Part shown: in pieces, positions 26,920 through 35,617 of the stretch | Layout of the letters: each line of letters opens with the position of its first letter | Numbering within the stretch: position 1 is the first letter of the stretch | NCBI GenBank assembly: GCA_902565935.1 | Contig: CACFGT010000009.1 | Coordinates: 1-53,666 of the forward strand | DNA: 53,666 bases | DNA from: an uncultured Pelagibacteraceae bacterium | GTDB taxonomy: Bacteria > Pseudomonadota > Alphaproteobacteria > Pelagibacterales > Pelagibacteraceae | Reading direction: 5' to 3' | Notes under the pieces: generated by a model | The model's database searches: none | Told to the model about the DNA's origin: nothing | What the model saw: the letters and a program-made list of their open reading frames with translations, nothing else | Program-made: the position numbers and the translations under genes

Positions 26920-27960
26920 ATGATTAAAGTTGGGGAGCATATTACTTTAGATATTATAGGTACTACAAAAGAGTACGATCCTTCAGTTTATGAGAAAGTT
27001 ATACATAAAATAGCTAAAGCAGCTAATGTAACTATTTTAAATATTTCAAAATATAAATTTGAACCACAAGGCTTTACTATTTTAGCTTTATTGGCTGAGA
27101 GTCACATTAGTTTTCATACATTTCCAGAAAATGGAATAATTAGTTTTGATTTTTTTACCTGTGGGAAAATAAGCCCGTCAGTTGCAATCAATATAATTAA
27201 GAAAGAATTTAAACATAAGAGAATAGTTAAAAAAGAATTTAATAGAGATACAAAAGCTTTATACCACGATATTTATAGTTCTCCTGGTTTACAAAAAGCA
27301 TATGTGGTAAATGATGTTCTTGAAGATTTTAAATCAAAAGTTGGTCAACATATTGAAATTTTAGATTTAGAGCAATTTGGAAAATCTTTATTTATCGACG
27401 GAGAAATTCAAGTAGCTGCATCAGATGAACATTTATACAGTTCTACGTTTGTAGGGGCTGGATTGAAATTAAATAATTCTAATGACAGAGCTGCGATTAT
27501 TGGAGGAGGAGATGGAGGTGTTGCAAGAGAATGTATATCTAAAAAATTTAATTTTATTGATTGGTTTGAACTTGATCCAGAGGTGGTTGAAGTTTGCAAC
27601 AAACATCTTGGCGATATTGGAAAAAAGGCAACGGAGAAAAACTCTGTAAAATGCGTTTGGGGTGATGCTTTTGAAAGTATAAAATCTATTAAAGATGATA
27701 CGTATGATCATATATTTGTTGATTTAAATGATGATCAATTTTGCATAGATCTTGCAGCAAAAAATATGGACTCATTAGTTCGAATTCTTAAACCAAAAGG
27801 AGTGATAACGGCACAAGTAGGTAGTCAAGATAAAAAACCCCATCAAGTTGAAAATTGGCTAAATGTTTTTCATCATCATTTTGGTAATACTAAATTATCT
27901 AGGGTTTATGTGCCTAGCTTTGATTGTTCTTGGAACTTTTCATCATCCATTAATCATTAA
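26920..27960 (+). CDS. Bifunctional S-adenosylmethionine decarboxylase-spermidine synthase fusion
   Basis: 346 residues. Residues 1 to about 110 are a prokaryotic AdoMet decarboxylase: LAESHISFHTFPE contains Glu60-Ser61, the expected self-cleavage site that makes the pyruvoyl group from Ser61, with His66 and the catalytic Cys81 in FFTCG. From about 120, a spermidine-synthase domain follows, with GGGDGGVARE (195-204), the ELDPEVVEVC acidic motif and VDLNDDQFC. Fusions of this kind are known, including from Pelagibacter. The protein makes decarboxylated AdoMet and transfers its aminopropyl group to putrescine or a similar amine. Its by-product is methylthioadenosine, the substrate of mtnP upstream. 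Confidence 0.93.
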   Translation: MIKVGEHITLDIIGTTKEYDPSVYEKVIHKIAKAANVTILNISKYKFEPQGFTILALLAESHISFHTFPENGIISFDFFTCGKISPSVAINIIKKEFKHKRIVKKEFNRDTKALYHDIYSSPGLQKAYVVNDVLEDFKSKVGQHIEILDLEQFGKSLFIDGEIQVAASDEHLYSSTFVGAGLKLNNSNDRAAIIGGGDGGVARECISKKFNFIDWFELDPEVVEVCNKHLGDIGKKATEKNSVKCVWGDAFESIKSIKDDTYDHIFVDLNDDQFCIDLAAKNMDSLVRILKPKGVITAQVGSQDKKPHQVENWLNVFHHHFGNTKLSRVYVPSFDCSWNFSSSINH

Positions 27961-28019
27961 TTTTTCTTTTCCTAACACTTAATTTGTGAAATACTTTAAT
28001 TTTATTAAAGGAGAATGTG

Positions 28020-28847
28020 ATGAATATATTTAAAAAGATTATCTTTTCAGTTTTACTTTCCTTATTAGTTGTGGGAAATGTTAATGCCGACAAGATAAGA
28101 ATTGGAACAGAAGGTGCTTATCCTCCATGGAACTCAAAAGATGAGTCAGGAAAGTTAATTGGATTTGAAGTTGAACTAGCTTGGACACTTTGCAGATATA
28201 TAGGGCAACAATGTACCATAGTTGAGCAAGATTGGGATGGAATGATTCCAGCTCTTATTATGAGAAAATTTGATGCAATAATGGCTGGAATGTCAATTAC
28301 AGCTGAGAGACAAAAAGCAATTAGTTTTTCTCAAGGTTATGCAGATGAAGTTGCCTCATTAGCGGTTATGAAAGGTTCAAATCTTGAAGGATTAGATACG
28401 CCAGCAGGAATTAATCTAACCAAACCTAATGCAGCTGCAAAAAAAGCGTTAAAAACTTTAACTTCAGCTTTAGCGGGTAAAACTGTTTGCGTTCAAACAG
28501 CTACAATTCACCAAAACTTTTTAGATTCAGGTGATGTTGGAAAAGTGAATGTTAGAACTTATAAAACACAAGATGAAGTAAATCTAGACTTAGCATCAGG
28601 AAGATGTGATGCTGCATTAGCTGCTGCAGTAGCGTTTAGTGATTATGCTGAAAAATCTGGAAAACCTGTAGTTTTAACAGGACCAACTTTTTCAGGCGGT
28701 GCATTTGGTAACGGTGTTGGTGTAGGTATTAGAAAAGATGATACTGAACTTTTAAAAAAGTTTAACGCAGCAATCGATAAAGCAAGAAAGAACGGGGATA
28801 TTAGTAGAATAGCTACTAAATGGTTCGGTTTCGACGCTTCTATGTAA
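28020..28847 (+). CDS. Polar amino acid ABC transporter periplasmic binding protein (Lys/Arg/Orn/His type)
   Basis: 275 residues with a signal peptide (about 1-24, ending NVNA). IRIGTEGAYPPWNSKDE, GFEVELAWTLC, EQDWDGMIPALIMRKFDAIMAGMSIT and the ER after ITA are the SBP_bac_3 motifs of the HisJ/ArgT/OccT group, where they hold the alpha-amino acid head. I place the start at ATG 28020 rather than GTG 28017, because a strong Shine-Dalgarno, AAGGAG (28008-28013), is then six bases away. The ligand is probably basic or an opine-like amino acid. Two permease genes follow; a perfect hairpin separates them from this gene. Confidence 0.88.
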   Translation: MNIFKKIIFSVLLSLLVVGNVNADKIRIGTEGAYPPWNSKDESGKLIGFEVELAWTLCRYIGQQCTIVEQDWDGMIPALIMRKFDAIMAGMSITAERQKAISFSQGYADEVASLAVMKGSNLEGLDTPAGINLTKPNAAAKKALKTLTSALAGKTVCVQTATIHQNFLDSGDVGKVNVRTYKTQDEVNLDLASGRCDAALAAAVAFSDYAEKSGKPVVLTGPTFSGGAFGNGVGVGIRKDDTELLKKFNAAIDKARKNGDISRIATKWFGFDASM

Positions 28848-28860
28848 TTCAATTTTAGAT

Positions 28861-28887
28861 TTGGCGACTATAATGTATAGTCGCCAA
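28861..28887 (+). promoter_or_regulatory. Perfect hairpin between binding-protein and permease genes
   Basis: Perfect 12-base arms (28861-28872 and 28876-28887) around a 3-base loop ATG. No U-tract follows, so it is probably an mRNA-stabilising or translation-blocking stem rather than a terminator. The 3' arm ends five bases before the permease ATG and would cover its ribosome-binding region. Confidence 0.75.
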
Positions 28888-28892
28888 TCTGT

Positions 28893-29585
28893 ATGGAACT
28901 TCTAGCATTTGGAGATACTGGTTGGGGTGATGAGCTATTTCGTGCAACCCTTATGACTATAGCCGTATCAATTACTGCAATGGTAATTGGTTTTGTTTTT
29001 GCTGCAATTTTTACTCCATTAAAATTGTCAAAATATAAATTTTTAAATTTTATTGGGAACACTTACACAACAGTTATTAGAGGGGTACCTGAGTTACTTG
29101 TAATTTATTTATTTTTTTTTGGTGGAAGTGGAGCAATCATGTTTGTTGCCTCAATATTTGGTTATAATGAGTACATAGAAATAAATGCTTTTGTTACAGG
29201 ATCATTTGCAATAGGAATTATTTCAGGTGCTTATTCTACAGAAGTTTTTAGAGGTGCAATTCAATCGATTGATAAAGGACAATTTGAAGCTGCAAAAGTT
29301 TTAGGTTTTAGTAAATTTAAACAACTTTATAAGATCATTTTGCCTCAAATGTTAAGACTTGCAATTCCAAATTTAAGTAATGTTTGGCAAATTACATTAA
29401 AAGATACATCTTTAATTTCTGTAACAGGACTTGTTGAAATAATGAGACAGTCTTATATTGCAGCGGGATCAACAAGAGATCCATTATTTTTTTACTCTTT
29501 TGCAGCAGTTTTATATTTACTACTTACTTTCTTGAGTATGAAATTAATCAATAGATTAGAAATCAAATATAGTAGGGGTTATTGA
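28893..29585 (+). CDS. Amino acid ABC transporter permease, HisQ-like
   Basis: 230 residues with about five membrane spans. TVIRGVPELLVIYLFFFGG is the signature of HisM/HisQ-type permeases, and the EAA motif QFEAAKVLGFSKFKQLYKIILPQ (about 131-153, read across two segments) contacts the ATPase. DTSLISVTGLVEI follows. Its initiation site is immediately after the hairpin and lacks a Shine-Dalgarno. It overlaps the second permease by 4 bases (ATGA), so the two subunits are translationally coupled. Confidence 0.9.
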   Translation: MELLAFGDTGWGDELFRATLMTIAVSITAMVIGFVFAAIFTPLKLSKYKFLNFIGNTYTTVIRGVPELLVIYLFFFGGSGAIMFVASIFGYNEYIEINAFVTGSFAIGIISGAYSTEVFRGAIQSIDKGQFEAAKVLGFSKFKQLYKIILPQMLRLAIPNLSNVWQITLKDTSLISVTGLVEIMRQSYIAAGSTRDPLFFYSFAAVLYLLLTFLSMKLINRLEIKYSRGY

Positions 29586-30256
29586 TGGATTTTGATTTAA
29601 TGATAAATAGTTTTCCTAAGTTGTTAAATGCTACAATTGTTACTCTTAAACTTTTATCAGTTTCATTGATAATTGGTTTATTTATTGGCCTTTTTTTTGC
29701 AGTGCTGAGATTAAACAAAAATATCTTTATAAACAAATTTGCTTACGGATATTCTTATATATTTAGAGGTACACCTTTATTGGTGCAAATATTCATAATT
29801 TATTTTGGCTTGGGTCAGATAGAATCTGTTAGGTCATCATTTTTATGGGTTGTTCTTAAAGAACCTTATTGGTGTGCAATTATTGCTTTTGCATTGAATA
29901 CTGGTGCTTATACTTCAGAAATTTTAAGATCAGCTTTTCAAACTATTAAACCAGGAATTATTGAAGCTGGAAAAAGTTTAGGTATATCGAAAAAAGAAAT
30001 TTTTTATAAAATACAAATACCAATCGCAATAAGACAGTCTCTTCCAGCTTATGGAAATGAGATTATTTTAATGTTAAAGGGAACCTCATTAGCAAGCACC
30101 GTAACATTAATGGATTTAACAGGAGTTGCTAAATATATAATTTCAACAACTTTTAAGCCTATTGAAGTTTTTATAGTAGCAGGTGGAATATATCTATTTA
30201 TAACTTTTTTAATTCATAATTTAATTGGATTTTTAGAAAAAAAATACAATTATTAG
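29582..30256 (+). CDS. Amino acid ABC transporter permease, HisM-like
   Basis: 224 residues, about five membrane spans. YIFRGTPLLVQIFIIYFGLG and the EAA loop GIIEAGKSLGISKKEIFYKI match the partner permease type; LKGTSLASTVTLMDLTG is also conserved. It pairs with the preceding permease to form the channel. The expected ATPase gene does not follow: the next gene is a methyltransferase two bases later. The ATPase must be encoded elsewhere or shared with another transporter. Confidence 0.9.
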   Translation: MMDFDLMINSFPKLLNATIVTLKLLSVSLIIGLFIGLFFAVLRLNKNIFINKFAYGYSYIFRGTPLLVQIFIIYFGLGQIESVRSSFLWVVLKEPYWCAIIAFALNTGAYTSEILRSAFQTIKPGIIEAGKSLGISKKEIFYKIQIPIAIRQSLPAYGNEIILMLKGTSLASTVTLMDLTGVAKYIISTTFKPIEVFIVAGGIYLFITFLIHNLIGFLEKKYNY

Positions 30257-30258
30257 TC

Positions 30259-31500
30259 ATGAGTGAAAATATCAAAAAATTAACAGCTCAGTATAATAAT
30301 TACATTTACCCAAAGCCTTGTGAAGATATTGAAAATGAGTGGTTGATTAAAAATAGATATCAAACTTGTGACCCAAACTACCATTGGCACAAATTATGGC
30401 CAGAGTTTCCTTATAAAAGAGAAAAAATGAATATTTTAGTGGCTGGTTGTGGATCTGATCAAGCAGCTGTTTTGGCAAAATGTAATCCAATTCATAGTTT
30501 TATTGGAATAGATCTTTCTGAAAATAGTTTAAATCATCAAAAAAAATTAATAAAAAAACACAATATAAAAAATTTAAAATTAATTTGTGATGATTTTAGA
30601 AATCAAAAATTTGATAAAAAATTTGATTATATAATTAGCTCAGGTGTTATTCATCATTTGGATAATCCAAATACAGCTTTAAAATTTTTTAATGATAATT
30701 TAACAAACCATGGTGTTCTTTTTTTGATGGTTTATGGAAATCAGCAAAGTGATCTTATTAAGGGTTTAAAAGAGGTTTTTAAAAAATTTGAATTTACTCA
30801 AGATAAAGAGTCAGTGGGAAATATCAAAAATATAATTGAAAAATTACACAAAAATCATCCTTCAAAATTATTTTTAAATCAATTTAATGATTTTGTATAT
30901 GATGCTGGAGTAGTAGATATATTTCTCCATCCAAAAGAAAAATTCTATTCATTAAGTTCTTCAATTAAAGAGTTAGAGGAAAACAATTTTTTGATTAAGA
31001 ATTTTGTTGATGGAAAAGTTGCAGCAATTACCAAATATATTATTGATAATCCAAATCTTTTAAAAAAATTTAAAGAGTTTAATTTAGAGCAGCAACTTGA
31101 CATTGCTCAGATGTTGAACTGGAATGATAGAAAAATTGAGGTTATTTGTACTAAAATACAGAATAAGAAATATTCAAAACTTTATAATAAGATTATTCTC
31201 GATGACATTTTTACATATGCTTTCCAGAATATTAGATACAAATTTGAGACAGATAGAATAGAAATGATAAACGTTAAGGATGGTACAAATTTTAAATTTA
31301 ACGTTGATAATGATGGTGCAGACTGGAAAAAGATTTTATCTGGACAATATAAATTGAAAAATTTGTTAAATTCACTGTCTGATAAAAAAAAGAAAAATCT
31401 TTATAATTTGATAGAGTTTTTGATTGAAAATTATTTATTAGATTTTTCTTTTCATAAAATTGAGGATTATAAAAAGTATTATAACTCAGATAAGAATTAA
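30259..31500 (+). CDS. SAM-dependent methyltransferase with extended C-terminal region
   Basis: 413 residues. ILVAGCGSDQAAVLAKC (about 58-74) is SAM motif I, IGIDLSENSL motif II, and FDYIISSGVIHHLDNP the motif-IV-like segment of Methyltransf_11/25 enzymes. The C-terminal ~200 residues (about 215-413) are helical and charged without recognised motifs. PKPCEDIENEWL near the start is typical of a bacterial group often found near sugar or TPR genes. It follows the permease by two bases, but its function need not be related to transport. The stop shares TTAA with the next gene. Confidence 0.72.
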   Translation: MSENIKKLTAQYNNYIYPKPCEDIENEWLIKNRYQTCDPNYHWHKLWPEFPYKREKMNILVAGCGSDQAAVLAKCNPIHSFIGIDLSENSLNHQKKLIKKHNIKNLKLICDDFRNQKFDKKFDYIISSGVIHHLDNPNTALKFFNDNLTNHGVLFLMVYGNQQSDLIKGLKEVFKKFEFTQDKESVGNIKNIIEKLHKNHPSKLFLNQFNDFVYDAGVVDIFLHPKEKFYSLSSSIKELEENNFLIKNFVDGKVAAITKYIIDNPNLLKKFKEFNLEQQLDIAQMLNWNDRKIEVICTKIQNKKYSKLYNKIILDDIFTYAFQNIRYKFETDRIEMINVKDGTNFKFNVDNDGADWKKILSGQYKLKNLLNSLSDKKKKNLYNLIEFLIENYLLDFSFHKIEDYKKYYNSDKN

Positions 31501-31886
31501 TAACTGGTATATTCTTTTATTTCTTTAATCTTAGATCCAGTAAGATCATTAATTTTTAATTTTATTTTAGCACGATCATCATTTAGAAAATGTACATCTC
31601 TAGAAAGTTTTATAAACTTTTCACCAAAATCTTTTTCTTTTTCACATTGTCTTTTATCATCCTCAATAATCCATAATTTGGAATTTATTTCTTTCAAAGA
31701 TTGAAAAAGTTTTTCTAATTTTTCGTTTTTCTTAATATTCTTATCTAATTGACTTTTAAGAATAGAATGTTCATCTGTGATATATTTCAGTTTTTCTGGA
31801 TCTTTAATTTTTTCTTTTTTGATCTCCAAAATAGAAATTTTGTCAAAAAGTTCACCAATTGAAACTTCAACTATAATTTTATTCAT
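31497..31886 (-). CDS. Small coiled-coil protein, DUF6165-like
   Basis: 129 residues. EVSIGELFDKISILEIKKEKI at the N-terminus (in two parts) is reminiscent of the DUF6165 family found near lipopolysaccharide glycosyltransferases. The rest is mostly charged helix with heptad-like spacing, and there is no membrane segment. Function unknown. It lies between a methyltransferase and a GT9 heptosyltransferase-like gene and is divergent from the latter by 32 bp, which supports a surface-sugar role only by association. Confidence 0.55.
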   Translation of the reverse strand: MNKIIVEVSIGELFDKISILEIKKEKIKDPEKLKYITDEHSILKSQLDKNIKKNEKLEKLFQSLKEINSKLWIIEDDKRQCEKEKDFGEKFIKLSRDVHFLNDDRAKIKLKINDLTGSKIKEIKEYTSY

Positions 31887-31918
31887 AAAATTAAATACTA
31901 TGTTATCTTGTTGTAATT

Positions 31919-32857
31919 ATGTCTAATATTTTAATAATAAAACATGGTTCTTTAGGAGATATAGCTCAAGCAAGTGGTGCAATTCAAGATATATCTGAAA
32001 ACTTTAAGGAAGATAAAATTTTTTTATTAACCACTAATCCTTACGTAGAATTATTTAAAAAAAATCCATTTATACATGAAGTGATTTTAGACAAAAGGTT
32101 ACCTAGATATAATTTAATTTATTTATATCTTTTAATGAGAAAATTAAAAAAATTTAATTTTTCAAAAATTTTTGATCTCCAAAATTCATCTCGGACAGCA
32201 TTTTATAAAAATATTCTTTTTCCAAAGGCTACAAAAGAAATATGGTCTAGTTCAATTTCAACTTTGCCCAACAAAACAGATAAGGATGAATTTGATAAAA
32301 TTGCAGTATTAGATAGATTTAATCATCAACTTAAATCTTCAGGTTTAAAAACTGCCAATACATTGATCCCAGACTTTAGTTGGGCATGTTCAAATATAGA
32401 TGAAATTAAGAATAAGTTTGGTCTCAAAAAATATATTTTATTATTTCCATTTTGTTCACCTCATTTATCATTAAAAAAATGGCCTTACTTCAATCAATTA
32501 ATAAGACTTATTTTGGAAAAGTTTGGTGATGAGTATAAAATTATAAGTGCGCCTGGACCATCTGAAATTGCTGAAGCAGAAAAATTAGACGTAATAAGTA
32601 TCTTAGATAACGGTAAAGCTATAAATATTTCTCAATTAACTTCTTTAGTTAAACAAAGTTCTTTTATAGTTGCTAATGACACAGGACCTGCTCACATTGC
32701 AGCTCATGTTGGTGCCAAGGGTATTACTTTATTTGGAAAACATACAACTGCAATTAAAGTTAGTATAGAAAGAGAAAAATTTAAACCTATACAAGTTGAT
32801 GATTTAAAAAAATTAAGTGCTGAAAAAGTCTTTGAGAGATTAGCAAGTTCACTGTAA
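31919..32857 (+). CDS. Glycosyltransferase family 9 (heptosyltransferase-like)
   Basis: 312 residues. ILIIKHGSLGDIAQASGAIQDI at the N-terminus (two segments) is the GT9 signature in which the conserved Asp of GD acts near the acceptor. VANDTGPAHIAAHVGAKGITLFG is the nucleotide-sugar-binding motif near the C-terminus, and LFPFCSPH replaces the usual PGxxxxxKxW region start. It probably adds heptose or a related sugar to the lipid A core. The 3' end overlaps the convergent glycosyltransferase gene by 9 bp. Confidence 0.85.
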   Translation: MSNILIIKHGSLGDIAQASGAIQDISENFKEDKIFLLTTNPYVELFKKNPFIHEVILDKRLPRYNLIYLYLLMRKLKKFNFSKIFDLQNSSRTAFYKNILFPKATKEIWSSSISTLPNKTDKDEFDKIAVLDRFNHQLKSSGLKTANTLIPDFSWACSNIDEIKNKFGLKKYILLFPFCSPHLSLKKWPYFNQLIRLILEKFGDEYKIISAPGPSEIAEAEKLDVISILDNGKAINISQLTSLVKQSSFIVANDTGPAHIAAHVGAKGITLFGKHTTAIKVSIEREKFKPIQVDDLKKLSAEKVFERLASSL

Positions 32858-33931
32858 GATTTTTTTATACTCTTCAATCGTATTCGACCAATAAAATTTG
32901 TTAGAAAATTGTTTGGCGTTTTTTCCTAGAATAAAATACTTCTTGTTTTCAATCATTGAATTTAAAGACGAGTATATATCATCTAAATTATTACCATCAC
33001 AAATTAATCCTGTGTTTTCATGTTGAATCGCATCTGATGCTCCACCATCTTTACCACCTAAAGAGGGAACACTGTATTGTGCTGCCTCAACGTATGCTAT
33101 TCCAAAACCTTCAACTGAGGTTTTATGAATTATTGATGGCATTACAAAAATATTTGATTTTGCTATTAAGGCATTTCTTAATTCCTCAGTGATATCTTTA
33201 AAAAACATTACTTGGGCACTTAAGTCTAATTCTTTAACCAATCTTTTTATATTCTCTAATTCATCACCATATCCAATACATATGTAGACAATATCAGGAT
33301 ATATCTGCTTTAAATTTCTCAATGCCATGATTATTTTTTCATGATTTTTTCTTTTATCAAATCTAGAGACAGTAATTAAACGGGGTGTTTTTACTTTAAG
33401 TAAGCTTTCGACTTGAGCGAGTGATTTCTTATTTAATTCTTTTGCAGGGTTTATACCTGGATTAATAACTATTACTTTATCTCGATTAACACCATTTTGG
33501 ATTGCTAAATTTTTTGTGTATTCTGAATTAGCAATTACTTTATCTACATTATTTAAGATTTTAATAATTCTTTTATTCTGTCCACTGCCAAAAGGATGAT
33601 TGATTTCTTTACCGTGAATTAAGCAAAATTTTTTTTTAGAAGTTTTAATTAATTCTAAACTTTTCCAATGATCAGCAATTACTCCTTCAACCTTATTATC
33701 TTTGATAAATTCATTAATTAATTGAGCTTTTCTTATTTTTCTTAAAAATTTAATTCCGCCAACTCTTTCAATAGAAAAATTTACTTTATTATCAAATTCC
33801 TTATGATCTTCATGGTAATCAGCAAAAACTTTTATCATGAAATTTTTGGACATTTCATTAGCAAGTCCCCACATTAAACTTTGCATGCCACCTATTTCAG
33901 GTGGGAAAGATCTTGTTACAATTAGGTACAT
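32849..33931 (-). CDS. Glycosyltransferase family 4 (GT-B)
   Basis: 360 residues. SFPPEIGGMQSLMWGLA is the N-terminal acceptor-domain motif, VINPGINP the interdomain link, ITVSRFDKRKNHEKII the start of the donor domain, and SVEGFGIAYVEAAQYSVPSLG the EX7E nucleotide-sugar motif. It should transfer a sugar from an NDP donor to a cytoplasmic lipid-linked acceptor. It starts on the last base of the preceding redoxin gene stop (TAATG overlap), so the two are co-transcribed. Specific sugar unknown. Confidence 0.88.
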   Translation of the reverse strand: MYLIVTRSFPPEIGGMQSLMWGLANEMSKNFMIKVFADYHEDHKEFDNKVNFSIERVGGIKFLRKIRKAQLINEFIKDNKVEGVIADHWKSLELIKTSKKKFCLIHGKEINHPFGSGQNKRIIKILNNVDKVIANSEYTKNLAIQNGVNRDKVIVINPGINPAKELNKKSLAQVESLLKVKTPRLITVSRFDKRKNHEKIIMALRNLKQIYPDIVYICIGYGDELENIKRLVKELDLSAQVMFFKDITEELRNALIAKSNIFVMPSIIHKTSVEGFGIAYVEAAQYSVPSLGGKDGGASDAIQHENTGLICDGNNLDDIYSSLNSMIENKKYFILGKNAKQFSNKFYWSNTIEEYKKILQ

Positions 33932-34485
33932 TAATTATTTTTCCACTTAATACCACATCCAGCAGAGGGAGTTTGACTTTCAGGTCCTTTTCCAGTTTCA
34001 GCAATTTGCTTCATCGCTTTAAATAAATCACTTTCACCTTCTCTTACAGGAACTAAATTTTTAAGTTCTCTTAATCGACCTCGGTATTGAAGCTCAAGAT
34101 TTTTATTATAACCAAAGAAATCAGGAGTACATACTGCATCATAAGTTTTGGCTATTTCCTGTGTTTCATCAACTAAATAGGGAAAACTAAATTGATGTTT
34201 TTTTGCAAATAAAATCATGTTTTCAAATGAATCTTCTGGATAATTTTCAGCATCATTTGCACATATTGCTACAGTATTAATTCCAAAATCATTTAATTTT
34301 TTGCTATCCTCAACAATATCTTTGGTAACTGCTTTGACGTATGGACAATGATTACAAATAAACATGATCAAAGTTCCATTTTCACCTTTGACATCATTTA
34401 GAGAAATTATCTTATTGTCTGTTGATTTAAGCTTAAAGTCGTGTGCCTTTTGGCCGAAATCACATATTGGAGTTTGTATTGGCAT
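33931..34485 (-). CDS. Thioredoxin-like/peroxiredoxin-family protein
   Basis: 184 residues. DFGQKAHDFKLKSTDNKIISL opens an AhpC/TSA-type fold (in two parts), and MFICNHCPYVKAVTKDI contains a CxxC pair at the redox position of the thioredoxin fold. CTPDFFGYN has the cis-Pro-like segment, and a C-terminal SAGCGIKWKNN adds another Cys. This group (CNHCPYVK proteins) is common and thought to be thiol-redox active; the partner is unknown. It is divergent from the gamma-carbonic anhydrase-like gene by 20 bp. Confidence 0.8.
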   Translation of the reverse strand: MPIQTPICDFGQKAHDFKLKSTDNKIISLNDVKGENGTLIMFICNHCPYVKAVTKDIVEDSKKLNDFGINTVAICANDAENYPEDSFENMILFAKKHQFSFPYLVDETQEIAKTYDAVCTPDFFGYNKNLELQYRGRLRELKNLVPVREGESDLFKAMKQIAETGKGPESQTPSAGCGIKWKNN

Positions 34486-34505
34486 AATGTAATAATATAT
34501 AAATT

Positions 34506-35018
34506 ATGTTTTACGATTTAAAAGATAAAAAACCAAAAAACTCTGGCGAAAATTGGGTAGCACCTAATGCAACCATAATAGGTGATGTTACTTTAGAAAA
34601 GAATTCTAGTATTTGGTTTAATGCAACTTTAAGAGGAGATATTGAAAATATTTACATTGGTGAAGGATCAAATGTACAAGATGGAAGTGTTTTACATACC
34701 GATCCTGGTTATCCACTAAAAATTGGAAAGAATGTAACTGTTGGACATATGGTTATGCTTCATGGATGTACGATTGGGGATAATAGTTTAATTGGGATTG
34801 GTGCAGTGATTCTTAATAATGCTAAGATTGGAAAAAATTGTATCATAGGAGCAAAAGCTTTAATCACTGAAAATAAAGACATACCAGATAACTCTTTAGT
34901 GATTGGTTCACCGGGCAAAGTTGTTAGAGAAGTTACTGAAGAAGAAAAGAAAGCTGTTGCAGAAAACACTCGACATTATCAAGATAATTGGAAAAAATAT
35001 TCTAAATCTATTTTTTAA
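34506..35018 (+). CDS. Gamma-carbonic anhydrase-like hexapeptide-repeat protein
   Basis: 170 residues forming a left-handed beta-helix with hexapeptide repeats (for example [30 protein letters not shown]). Zinc-binding His residues are in [21 protein letters not shown]. This matches YrdA/PaaY/CaiE-type proteins. Carbonic anhydrase activity is possible but often not detected in this subgroup. It stands alone; its stop shares TTAA with the convergent PNPOx-like gene. Confidence 0.87.
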   Translation: MFYDLKDKKPKNSGENWVAPNATIIGDVTLEKNSSIWFNATLRGDIENIYIGEGSNVQDGSVLHTDPGYPLKIGKNVTVGHMVMLHGCTIGDNSLIGIGAVILNNAKIGKNCIIGAKALITENKDIPDNSLVIGSPGKVVREVTEEEKKAVAENTRHYQDNWKKYSKSIF

Positions 35019-35614
35019 GGAACTAGCCAAGCATTTTTATTAGCTTCTAAATCAAATTTTGCTCTTCGATGTCCTTTTGCTGCAAGATATAGCCATTCAA
35101 TAGATTTAATCTTACATTTTATAACTGTAAAGTTTTTATAACCTTCTTCACTTTGCTCCATTGTATAATCAAAATCTTCTAATTTAGATATCATACCAGA
35201 AGTTGGATTTTCTGAAGCAGTTCCTGGAGGACTATCGGTTAAATAACAACGTCTGCTTATATGTTGAGTTTTTTTCCACGACTCTTCTGTTGTAGAATTT
35301 TGATTATTAACTTCACATTCTACTTTTACTCTTAATTGTATCTTTTCTTCTTTATCGTAGAAAACTAGAGAGGCATTTTTATTTTTTTTAAGAATATCTA
35401 CCTTCGGAGATCTTAAATCTGTATGAAATTGTAATAAATTATTTGTTCTATCTGATTTACGTAAAACAACAATTCTGCCATCTACTTCATCTTGGTGAGC
35501 ACATATGAAAACAGGAATTCTAAACGGTGAACTTCTATTGGTTACTGCATCATCTAACATAGACCAGTACTTATTTTGAATTTCTTCTAAGTTTTCATAG
35601 TATGCTGGCTGCAT
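35015..35614 (-). CDS. Pyridoxamine 5'-phosphate oxidase-like flavin-binding protein
   Basis: 199 residues of the split-barrel FMN-binding fold: [44 protein letters not shown] and LRVKVECEV. The final segment [19 protein letters not shown] resembles the C-terminal dimer/FMN region of the PNPOx-like group often called Alr4036-type. It is not obviously true PdxH, which has a longer conserved C-terminus. It follows a 3-hydroxyisobutyrate dehydrogenase-like gene by three bases, so they are co-transcribed. Confidence 0.78.
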   Translation of the reverse strand: MQPAYYENLEEIQNKYWSMLDDAVTNRSSPFRIPVFICAHQDEVDGRIVVLRKSDRTNNLLQFHTDLRSPKVDILKKNKNASLVFYDKEEKIQLRVKVECEVNNQNSTTEESWKKTQHISRRCYLTDSPPGTASENPTSGMISKLEDFDYTMEQSEEGYKNFTVIKCKIKSIEWLYLAAKGHRRAKFDLEANKNAWLVP

Positions 35615-35617
35615 ACT

